DNA from: Archangiaceae bacterium
GTDB taxonomy: Bacteria; Myxococcota; Myxococcia; Myxococcales; Myxococcaceae
DNA length: 15,405 nucleotides
Reading direction: 5' to 3'
Assembly: GCA_023248915.1 (NCBI GenBank)
Contig: JAHFDQ010000071.1
Span: 1-15,405, forward strand
Below, in pieces: positions 7,765-14,668 of this stretch (position 1 is the stretch's first letter; every line of letters begins with the position of its first letter). The notes under the pieces are model-generated. The model saw nothing but the letters and a program-made list of their open reading frames with translations. It had not been told where the DNA came from and did no database searches. The translations under genes were made by a program, and so were the position numbers.

Positions 7765-7820
7765 GTGTCCGAAATACTCCTCCGCGTTCGGGGGCCATTC
7801 AAGCGCGAAGCCGACCGCCG

Positions 7821-8834
7821 TCAGCGCCGGTGCCTGAGGATGATGCCATTGAAACCGACGGCCCAGACGTGGTCGGCGTCGGCACCGCCCACGTCGCGCA
7901 AGAGCCCGGTGGTGCCGCTGGCCTTCACCGCGGGCGTGACTCCGTCGAAGTACAGCACGCTGCCCGACGGGCCGACCGCCCAGGCCTGGGCCGCTTCGCC
8001 CCAGAGCCCCAGCACGGTGTAGTCCTGCCCGATGTTGAACCCGTTCCACGCCGTCCCGTTCCAGGTGAAGAACAGCCCGTTCCCTCCGGCGGCCCAGACG
8101 AGGGTCGGGCTGAAGGCGAGCACCGAGCTGAACCCGGCCCCGGTGCCCGTCGGGATTTTCGTCCACGTGGTTCCGTCCCAGGACAAGAGCAGCCCGGTCG
8201 AGCCGACGGCCCACGCCTGCTGGGACGACGTACCCGAGATGTCCACGATGGTCTCGGTGGTGACCCCCGAGCACGAGGTCCACGCAGTGCCGTCGTAGTG
8301 CTGAAACTCGCCGTTGGTGCCTCCGGCCCAGATGTCGGTCGGCCCGCTGCCCCAGACGCACTCCAGCCGCATCGTCCCACGCTTCGCGACCGTCCACGCC
8401 TGGCCGTCGAAGTGGACGATGACGCCCACCGGATCGACCGGCCAACCGCTGCCCCCAACCGCCCAGACGTCGTCGGAGGTCCTTGCCCACACCGCGAAGA
8501 GATCGTCCGCGATGCCGGCGTACACGGGCGTCCAGGTCTCTCCATCGGAGTGCAGCACCGTTCCGTAGTCCCCCACGGCCCAGACGTCGGTCGGCGAGGA
8601 GGCCCAGACGCTGCGCAGGTGGTTCCGGGTGACCGCGCCGCCGTCGGGCAGAGGGTTCTCGGTGCACCACCCGTCGGGAGGACAGGGGTTCGAACCGGCG
8701 TCGGCGCCGGCTTCGGCCCCGCCGTCGACGCCCGCGTCCGGGCCGGCATCGACCGAGGCGTCGGCCGGCGCCGAACCTCGCGAAACGACTCGAGACCGGG
8801 CCGCCGGCGCGACTTTTCCGGTCGGCCCCGCTCC
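7821..8834 (-). CDS. Seven-repeat W-A-V-G beta-propeller protein, 5' end apparently missing
   Basis: The open frame runs from just after a TAA (8835-8837) to the TGA at 7821-7823. It begins with a DAG-rich linker (ADASVDAGPDAG...), then CPPDGWCTENPLP, then seven repeats of about 38 residues with the core 'DVWAVG..G...H.DG..W'. This is a familiar myxobacterial extracellular layout, normally preceded by a lipoprotein signal peptide. Here no ATG, GTG or TTG lies in frame before the GTG at 8576, and that one falls inside repeat 1, cutting off its first strand. No hydrophobic signal appears in the other two frames upstream. So the gene is 5'-truncated, starts in an unusual way, or contains a sequence error. 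A predictor would probably call 7821-8576. Function is unknown; binding or structural at the cell surface if exported. Confidence 0.6.
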   Translation of the reverse strand, partial: GAGPTGKVAPAARSRVVSRGSAPADASVDAGPDAGVDGGAEAGADAGSNPCPPDGWCTENPLPDGGAVTRNHLRSVWASSPTDVWAVGDYGTVLHSDGETWTPVYAGIADDLFAVWARTSDDVWAVGGSGWPVDPVGVIVHFDGQAWTVAKRGTMRLECVWGSGPTDIWAGGTNGEFQHYDGTAWTSCSGVTTETIVDISGTSSQQAWAVGSTGLLLSWDGTTWTKIPTGTGAGFSSVLAFSPTLVWAAGGNGLFFTWNGTAWNGFNIGQDYTVLGLWGEAAQAWAVGPSGSVLYFDGVTPAVKASGTTGLLRDVGGADADHVWAVGFNGIILRHRR

Positions 8835-8861
8835 TTACGAAAGAAGCCCTCTTTCGAAAGG
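8831..8861. promoter_or_regulatory. Hairpin between divergent ribosome-binding-like sites
   Basis: CGAAAGA (8838-8844) and TCTTTCG (8850-8856) form an exact 7-base stem with loop AGCCC. The overlapping CTTTCGAAAG (8851-8860) is itself a perfect 10-base palindrome. On the minus strand AAGGAG (8836-8831) is a good Shine-Dalgarno without a start codon behind it. On the plus strand AAAGG (8857-8861) lies 6 bases before the GTG at 8868. A divergent operator or an mRNA hairpin controlling access to the ribosome site are both possible. Confidence 0.4.
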
Positions 8862-8867
8862 TTCCCC

Positions 8868-10658
8868 GTGCTCCGCGCCACCCTGGCCATTGTTGCTCTT
8901 GCCGCCGCCCTCTCCGCCTGCCAGTGCGGAGACCGCACCACTTCGGTGTCCGGCGGGCTTTCCGTCGGGCCGCTCGACCTCGACTTCGGCGTGCTCGGCC
9001 CCAGCCAGAGCGCCTCGAAGAAGGTCCACCTGTCCAATGACTCGCGCCGTACCTTCTCGGTGTCGGCGTCGCTGGACGGCGACCTGCGCCAGGCCTTTCG
9101 GTCGGAATCGACCCCGGTCGAGCTGATTCCGGGCGCCGGCCTCGACGTCGAGGTGACCTACACCTCGAAAGACGTCTCCGGCGACGACGCCGCCGACCTG
9201 GTCCTGACCTCGGAAGATGGAGAGCTCCGGGTCGGGCTTCGCGGTCGCACCGAGATTCCCTTCGTCGACGGGGGACCGGGTGGAGGCGGTGGAGGTGACG
9301 CGGACGCCGGCGACCTCGACGGTGGAGCCGGAGATGCGGGACCCTGCGATGCCGGCTGCGTTCCGGCCACCTGCGCTTCTCTCGGCCGAACCTGCGGCGA
9401 GGCTTCGGACGGCCTCGGGGGAATCCTTTCCTGTGGCAGTTGCTCGAACGGCGCGGCCTGTAGTCCAGACGGCGCCTGCGTCTGCCCCGGTGGCCAATTC
9501 GAGCTCTCCTGCTCGGACGGCACCGACGATGACTGCGACGCCGCAATCGATTGCGCCGACCCGGACTGTGCTGGAGTCGGAACCTGCACCGCCGCCGTCT
9601 GCGACTCGGCTTCCGAAGTTCGGGTCACCCAGGGCACCGTCGACGCGAACGGCCCCGACCTCGTGTGGAGCGGTTCCGAGTTCGGGGTCGCCTGGCTGTA
9701 CATCCCTCAGACCGGACTGGACTACGGCTTCGCCCGGCTCGACGCCAGCGGCAGCCTTGTCGGCGCCGCGGGGCCGGTCTCTTCGGGGGGGACGGCCGCG
9801 CACCCGCCCAGGCTGGCCTACGGCGGCGGCGAGTGGGCGTTGGGCTTCAGCGACGTCCGCACCGGCGGCAACCGCATCTACCTGAAGCGGCTCTCGGGGG
9901 CGGGCGTCCCGCTGGGCGCGGACGTCATGATCGCCGAAGGCTTTCCCGCCTGCGTCGCCTCGCGGGGCGGGACCTCGGAATTCGGAGTGTTCTGGGGCGA
10001 CAACCAGGCGACCGCGCACAGCGCCTCGTTCGCCCTCGTCTCCGCCGGGCAGAAGGTCGGCACCGACGAGCTCGTCACCTCCGGCCAGAGCTGGGTGGAC
10101 TACGGCGACGTCGTCTGGGACGGCACCGGCTGGGCGGCGGTGTGGACGGACGTGCGGAACGGCGCCTGGCAGATCTACTTCGCGCGCATGGGCCCGGACG
10201 GCGCGCTGCTGGGTCAGGAAGTGCAGGTCTCGCACGGCGGCGTGCAGGCCTACCTCCCGCGCCTGGCATGGTCCGGCCAGGAGTACGCCGTCGCCTGGAC
10301 CGACTCTCGCGACGGCAACGACGAAATCTACTTCGCCCGGATTTCCGCCACCGGCCAGCCCGTGGGCGGCGAGGTGAGGGTGACCAACGCTCCGAACGGC
10401 TCGGTGGGGCCCGCGCTCGTCTGGGCCGGCAGCCGCTACGTGCTCGCCTGGCTCGACAAGCGCTCGGGCGTGGCGCAGGTCTGGCTCGCCAACCTCGACG
10501 GGCAGGGCAACAAAGTCGGCGGCGATCGTCTGGAAACCTGCGGGCAGGCGGCGGTCTATCGCCCCTCGCTGGCGTGGACGGGGTCGAGCCTGGGCCTCGC
10601 ATGGGGAGACTCGCGCAATGGAAATATTGAGGTCTATTTCAAGCTGGTTGGGCCTTGA
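8868..10658 (+). CDS. Lipoprotein with HYDIN-like domain and seven propeller-like repeats
   Basis: A 596-residue exported lipoprotein. The signal peptide ends in the lipobox LSA|C (Cys 18), followed by Gln, so outer-membrane sorting is plausible. Residues 30-130 resemble an ASH/HYDIN-type Ig domain (LDLDFGVLGPSQSASKKVHL). A Gly/Asp/Ala linker (135-162) and a Cys-rich stretch follow, with the 'DGTDDDCDAAIDCADPDC' motif typical of myxobacterial surface proteins. Residues about 250-596 hold seven repeats of about 50 residues with the core 'LAWSGQEYAVAWTDSRDG..IYFARI', probably a seven-bladed propeller. GTG 8868 is chosen because it begins the signal peptide and has AAAGG 6 bases upstream. It is divergent from the W-A-V-G propeller gene; the sigma gene follows after 25 bases. 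The repeats resemble the tail at 1-79, so these may be paralogues. The ligand is unknown. Confidence 0.85.
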   Translation: MLRATLAIVALAAALSACQCGDRTTSVSGGLSVGPLDLDFGVLGPSQSASKKVHLSNDSRRTFSVSASLDGDLRQAFRSESTPVELIPGAGLDVEVTYTSKDVSGDDAADLVLTSEDGELRVGLRGRTEIPFVDGGPGGGGGGDADAGDLDGGAGDAGPCDAGCVPATCASLGRTCGEASDGLGGILSCGSCSNGAACSPDGACVCPGGQFELSCSDGTDDDCDAAIDCADPDCAGVGTCTAAVCDSASEVRVTQGTVDANGPDLVWSGSEFGVAWLYIPQTGLDYGFARLDASGSLVGAAGPVSSGGTAAHPPRLAYGGGEWALGFSDVRTGGNRIYLKRLSGAGVPLGADVMIAEGFPACVASRGGTSEFGVFWGDNQATAHSASFALVSAGQKVGTDELVTSGQSWVDYGDVVWDGTGWAAVWTDVRNGAWQIYFARMGPDGALLGQEVQVSHGGVQAYLPRLAWSGQEYAVAWTDSRDGNDEIYFARISATGQPVGGEVRVTNAPNGSVGPALVWAGSRYVLAWLDKRSGVAQVWLANLDGQGNKVGGDRLETCGQAAVYRPSLAWTGSSLGLAWGDSRNGNIEVYFKLVGP

Positions 10659-10675
10659 AGCGGTTGCGCTAGGCT
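10648..10675 (+). promoter_or_regulatory. Probable leaderless promoter of the sigma factor gene
   Basis: TAGGCT (10670-10675) lies 8 bases before the GTG at 10684, with a weak -35 TTGGGC (10648-10653) 16 bases upstream. No Shine-Dalgarno is present. The 10-mer gcgctaggct is identical to that at 88-97, which also follows a propeller-protein stop codon by about a dozen bases. Confidence 0.45.
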
Positions 10676-10683
10676 CGGCGGGC

Positions 10684-11571
10684 GTGGGCGCCCCCCGAGC
10701 TTCGTTGGTGCTGGTCTGGCGCGGCAGCGGCCGTGACGCCACGGGCGACCCAGGCGAGTGGGAAGCCGCGCTGCGAAGCCTTTACGAAGCGGGCAAGCGC
10801 GCCTGGCCCGATCTCGACTTCTCCGCCGCGGCCTTCGTCGCTCATTTGAGCCGCGCGGTCGTCCCGGGCCTCGCCACGCCTTCCGCGCTGGCCGTGCTCT
10901 CGGGCGAGGGGCTCTTCATCACCGGAGCGTGCGCGGCCGGAGTCGCGGGCGCCCCCGGCGCGTTCGAGGCCGCGCTCTTTCCCGGGGTCCGGCGGGCGGT
11001 CGGCCGGCTCGACCGCGGCGCGACGCTCGCGGACGAGGTCGAGCAGCAGCTCAGGGTGTCGTTCTTCGTCTCGAGCCAGGCCGACTCGCTGGCATGCAGC
11101 TACTCGGGCACCGGAGCCCTGTCGAGCTGGCTCAAGGTGGTCGCGCTGAGGCAAGCCCAGCGCATTCAGAAGTCCCACCGGCCCGCGGCCACCCGTTCCG
11201 ACGAGGGGCTGGCCGACCTGCCCTCGCCGGGCGCGGACCCCGAGCTCGGGTTTCTGCGCGAGCACTACCGGAAGGACTTCAAGTCGGCGTTCGATGAAGC
11301 CCTGGCCACGCTCGGAGACCGCCAGCGGAACGTGCTGCGCCTCAGCCTGCTCGAAGGCCTGTCGATCGACGAGGTCGGCCGGGTCTACGCGGTGCACCGG
11401 GCCACGGCCGCGCGTTGGGTTTCCGCGGCGCGCGAGCAGCTCGTCGCCGAGACCCGAAGCCGCATGGCGAAGCGGCTGAAGCTGGGGACCGCCGAGCTGA
11501 CCAGCCTGATGGGGTTGGTGCGGAGCAACCTGTCGATCTCGCTCAGCCGCGGGCTCGGCCAGGGGCGCTGA
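10684..11571 (+). CDS. Sigma-70 family RNA polymerase sigma factor, Myxococcales type
   Basis: A 295-residue sigma factor. The middle part carries a region-2-like segment with 'YSGTGALSSWLKVVALRQAQR' (about 140-160), typical of the Myxococcales-specific sigma-70 group. Region 4 lies at about 198-262: the helix-turn-helix reads LSIDEVGRVYAVHRATAARW (about 226-247) after 'LGDRQRNVLRLSLLEG'. The N-terminal ~110 residues are poorly conserved in such factors, as here. I choose GTG 10684 because of the -10-like TAGGCT 8 bases upstream; an in-frame ATG at 10618 would overlap the lipoprotein gene by 41 bases and has no ribosome site. Its stop is 2 bases from the stop of the convergent kinase gene, which carries an anti-sigma-like zinc finger, so the two probably form a regulatory pair. 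Promoter targets are unknown. Confidence 0.85.
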   Translation: MGAPRASLVLVWRGSGRDATGDPGEWEAALRSLYEAGKRAWPDLDFSAAAFVAHLSRAVVPGLATPSALAVLSGEGLFITGACAAGVAGAPGAFEAALFPGVRRAVGRLDRGATLADEVEQQLRVSFFVSSQADSLACSYSGTGALSSWLKVVALRQAQRIQKSHRPAATRSDEGLADLPSPGADPELGFLREHYRKDFKSAFDEALATLGDRQRNVLRLSLLEGLSIDEVGRVYAVHRATAARWVSAAREQLVAETRSRMAKRLKLGTAELTSLMGLVRSNLSISLSRGLGQGR

Positions 11572-11573
11572 CG

Positions 11574-14500
11574 CTACTTCGCCGGGCAATGCGAGAGCCG
11601 GGTCTCCATCCGCAGTCGCTCGAGCGCCCAGGTCGTCTTGGAGCCTTCGGCTGCGTTGAAGATCGCCAGGGCGGCTCGCGCCTCCTGACAGGCCTCGACC
11701 GCCTGGGGGGGGCCTCTGAGGTCCGACAGGAGCGTCAAGGTCTCGGCGTGCGCCTCGGGCCAGGTGCGGGTCTGCTCGAAGATGGCGGCCGCCTCTTCCA
11801 GCGGCGCGACCGAAGCCACGCCCGGGCCGTTCGCCACGAGCTGGACGCGGGCGAGGGCGTACGCCGCGCGGGCGGTGGTCGGGTGGGCCGGGCCCAGCGC
11901 CGAACGCGCGAGCCGGACGGCGGCCTCGGCGCGCCTGAGGCCGTCGGCAGGCTTTCCCGAGTCGGCCAGCGCTTCGGCCTGGGTGACGAGCGCCGGCACG
12001 AGGCGCGGGTGGGTGGGCCCCAACTTCGATTCCAGGTCCGAAAGCGCCGGCGAGAGCCGCGCCAGCGCTTGCTCCTGCCGCGACGAACGCAGCTCGGTCT
12101 CGGCATAGGTGGTGGCGGCGAAGAGCGCGTCCAGGTGGTCCGCCCGCACCGACGCTTCGAACACCTTTCGCGCGCGCTCGTGCTCCTCGAGCGCATCAGG
12201 CAGCCGGTGCGCCTCGCGCAGCGCGACCGCCAGCGCGTCATGCGCCTTCGCGGCGTAGCCGTGCTCGGGCCCGCGATCGGCTTCCATCAGGGCCACGGCC
12301 TGCCGGGCGTCCGCGATCGCCTCGCGATGCCGTCCGAGCGCGCTCATCGCCGCCGACTGGTAGCAGAGCGCCAGGGCGATCATCGCCGGCGAGATGTTCG
12401 AGTCCGCCTGCATCAACGCCAGCGTCTCGCGCAGCCGGGTTTCGGCCTCGACGATGTGCCCCAGCTCGAGGCGCTGCTCGGCCTCGCGGTTGGCCGCCCG
12501 CAGCGTCGCCGGGTGCGCGGGGCCCAGCAGCTTCGCCCGCCCGTCCGCTACCGCCGTGAACCCGGCCAGGGCTTCTTCCGGGTGCCCCAGCGACGACTCC
12601 GCCTGCGCGAGCAGGAAGCGGGCGTCCAAGGCGCGCCGTGGCTGCCCGAGCTTCTCGAACAGCCCCGCCGCGCGGCTGCTTTGCGCCTTGGCCTCTTCGA
12701 ACTTCTGCTGGTTCAGGCGCAGGACCGTGAGCGCCATGTCCACCTCGGCGCGCAGGTCGGGCCGGGGCGTGGGGTCGAGCGCGCTCTCCGCCCGCCGCGC
12801 CCACGAGTCCGCCTTGTCCACCTGCTTGGAATCGGCGTCGGAAACCAGCACGAGCTCGGCCGCGATGAGCGGCAGCGCCTCGAAGTGGCGGCCCGCCTCG
12901 GCCGCCTGCATGGCCAGGTCGAGCAGACCTTCGGCTTCGCGGTCCTCGCCCGCCAACCGGTCGGCGACGGCCGTGGCCAAGAGCGCTTCGGCCTCGACGG
13001 GGCGGTACCGGGTCGCCCGGGCCTTCTCGATGGCCGCCTGGCCCTGTCGCTGGGCGTCGTGGAACTTCCCGGCGTGGGAAAGGGCCTCGGTTCGCGCCAC
13101 GGCCAGCCACGCGTCGGCGACCGCCGCGCGACTGTCCGGGTCGTCGGGCAGGGCAGCGAGCGCGAGCCCCTGGCCCGATTCGCACGCACCGAGGTCCGGC
13201 AGGCGCTCGCCGGCAATCCCGGCGCTCTCGACGACGGCACGGTCGCCGCGCGCGAACAGCTCGGCGAACGCCTGAAGCTCTCTCAGGCGCGACTCGAAGC
13301 ACACGGCGCGGCGGGCGAAGGTTTCCTCCGAGATCTCGTGGCGAACGCGCGCGGCCTCGCAGGCGGCGCGGTAGCCGTCGGTCCAACGCCGGGCGAAGCC
13401 GTCGAAGGCCTGTTCGACCGTTTGCCAGGCCTGGTTCGAGAAGGGAGCCCCGGTAGCGCGAAAGGCCTGGCGCACCGCCGCGCGGCGCGGCGCGTCCCAG
13501 ATTCCCGCGAGGCGGTCGGCCGGGTTCGGGCACCGGTTCGCCGGGCCGGCGAGGCCGAAGGCGTAGCCGAGGGCCAGGCCCACCAGGGCGAGCGCCAACG
13601 CCGCGGCGACGGCGCGTCCGGCGCGGCGCTGCCCCTTCTCGAGCTTCCGAAGCAGCGCGTCCATCGACGGGAAGCGATTCTCGGGACGGGCAGCCAGGCC
13701 CCGCCGAATCAGCTCGTTCAGCCAGCGCGGCACCTTGGAGCGGCCCATGCGCACCTGGCCCGACTCAATCGCTTCCAGCAGGCCGGCGCTGTCGGACCCC
13801 AGGAAAGGCCGCTGGCCCTGGAGCGCCTCGTAGAGCGCCACGCAGAACGAGAACTGGTCCGCCTGCGCGTCCACGCGATCGCCCCGGAGCTGTTCCGGAG
13901 CCATGTACGCGGGAGTGCCGAGGACGCCCGACGGGGCCGTCGGGGCCTCGTGGCCGCCGGTGGGCGCGGCCGGGTCGGGGGCAGGGGGCCGGCGCAACAG
14001 GTGCACCGACCAGGCCAGCCCGAAGTCGGTGACGAACACGTCGCCGCGGGCGCTGACGAGGACGTTCTCGGGCTTGAAGTCTCGGTGAACGACGCCCGCG
14101 GAGTGGGCGGCGGCCAGCCCGGCTCCAGCGCGGCCGAACACGCCGACGACCTGGCGCCAGGGGCGGGGCGGGCGCATCCAGTCGCGAACCGACTGGCCGT
14201 CGATGTGTTCCATCGAGACGAAGATGCGGTCGCCGAGGGTGCCGACGTCGTACACCGCGACGACGTTGGGGTGGCGCACCTGCGCCATGAGCTGCGCCTC
14301 GCGCAAGAGCCGGGCGCGGGCCTGTTCGGCCTGCTCGAGCAGCATCAGGTCCGGGCGAACCAGCTTCAGGGCGACTTTGCGATCGAGCTTCAGGTCTCGC
14401 GCCGAGAGCACCAGGCCCATTCCCCCGGCGCCGAGCGTGCCCAGCACCTCGTACCGGTTGAGGAGCACCTTGCCCGTCTGGTCGATAGGCGCCGGCCCGG

Positions 14501-14663
14501 TGGCGGGCGAGCCGGGGCCGCCGCGGCTGGCGGTAGCGAGCGCCACCAGAAGCTCGCGGCAGGCGGCACACCCGTCGACGTGCTCTTGCACGGCGGCAGC
14601 CTCGGCGGGGGTCGCCTGAGCGTCCGCGAACCGCGCCAGCGCCTCGGGGGTAGGGCAGCTCAT
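11574..14663 (-). CDS. Transmembrane Ser/Thr protein kinase with N-terminal zinc-finger and C-terminal TPR domain
   Basis: A 1,029-residue protein. Residues 1-40 form an anti-sigma-type zinc finger (Cys 3, His 28, Cys 32, Cys 35: H-x3-C-x2-C). The Hanks-type kinase spans about 70-345: glycine loop GTLGAGGMG (75-83), Lys 100 in VALK, Glu 122, HRDFKPEN (193-200), DFG (213-215) and APE (255-257). All catalytic residues are present. The activation loop is long, with a Pro/Ala-rich insert (about 224-246). One membrane helix follows (about 350-372). Residues 380-1029 carry many TPR-like helical pairs (for example 'LGPAHPATLRAANREAEQRLELG'), expected outside the cytoplasmic membrane. The ATG at 14663 lies 5 bases after the MFS stop and has no Shine-Dalgarno at normal distance, so it is probably translated by coupling. 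Inference: it senses a signal or protein through the TPRs and controls the convergent sigma factor. Confidence 0.9.
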   Translation of the reverse strand: MSCPTPEALARFADAQATPAEAAAVQEHVDGCAACRELLVALATASRGGPGSPATGPAPIDQTGKVLLNRYEVLGTLGAGGMGLVLSARDLKLDRKVALKLVRPDLMLLEQAEQARARLLREAQLMAQVRHPNVVAVYDVGTLGDRIFVSMEHIDGQSVRDWMRPPRPWRQVVGVFGRAGAGLAAAHSAGVVHRDFKPENVLVSARGDVFVTDFGLAWSVHLLRRPPAPDPAAPTGGHEAPTAPSGVLGTPAYMAPEQLRGDRVDAQADQFSFCVALYEALQGQRPFLGSDSAGLLEAIESGQVRMGRSKVPRWLNELIRRGLAARPENRFPSMDALLRKLEKGQRRAGRAVAAALALALVGLALGYAFGLAGPANRCPNPADRLAGIWDAPRRAAVRQAFRATGAPFSNQAWQTVEQAFDGFARRWTDGYRAACEAARVRHEISEETFARRAVCFESRLRELQAFAELFARGDRAVVESAGIAGERLPDLGACESGQGLALAALPDDPDSRAAVADAWLAVARTEALSHAGKFHDAQRQGQAAIEKARATRYRPVEAEALLATAVADRLAGEDREAEGLLDLAMQAAEAGRHFEALPLIAAELVLVSDADSKQVDKADSWARRAESALDPTPRPDLRAEVDMALTVLRLNQQKFEEAKAQSSRAAGLFEKLGQPRRALDARFLLAQAESSLGHPEEALAGFTAVADGRAKLLGPAHPATLRAANREAEQRLELGHIVEAETRLRETLALMQADSNISPAMIALALCYQSAAMSALGRHREAIADARQAVALMEADRGPEHGYAAKAHDALAVALREAHRLPDALEEHERARKVFEASVRADHLDALFAATTYAETELRSSRQEQALARLSPALSDLESKLGPTHPRLVPALVTQAEALADSGKPADGLRRAEAAVRLARSALGPAHPTTARAAYALARVQLVANGPGVASVAPLEEAAAIFEQTRTWPEAHAETLTLLSDLRGPPQAVEACQEARAALAIFNAAEGSKTTWALERLRMETRLSHCPAK

Positions 14664-14668
14664 CGGGT

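Noticed and set aside
7737..8867. A long N-terminal extension of the lipoprotein frame
   Set aside because: This part is antisense to the propeller gene and lacks domain character; the lipoprotein signal peptide begins cleanly at GTG 8868 with a ribosome site.
6853..9546. An 897-codon open frame on the - strand reading into the hydrolase
   Set aside because: Only the last 303 codons (from GTG 7764) look like protein; the rest is an Arg-rich shadow of the propeller and lipoprotein genes.
10618..10683. ATG 10618 as start of the sigma factor
   Set aside because: It overlaps the lipoprotein gene by 41 bases, has no Shine-Dalgarno, and the added residues come from the other gene's coding sequence; GTG 10684 fits the promoter spacing better.
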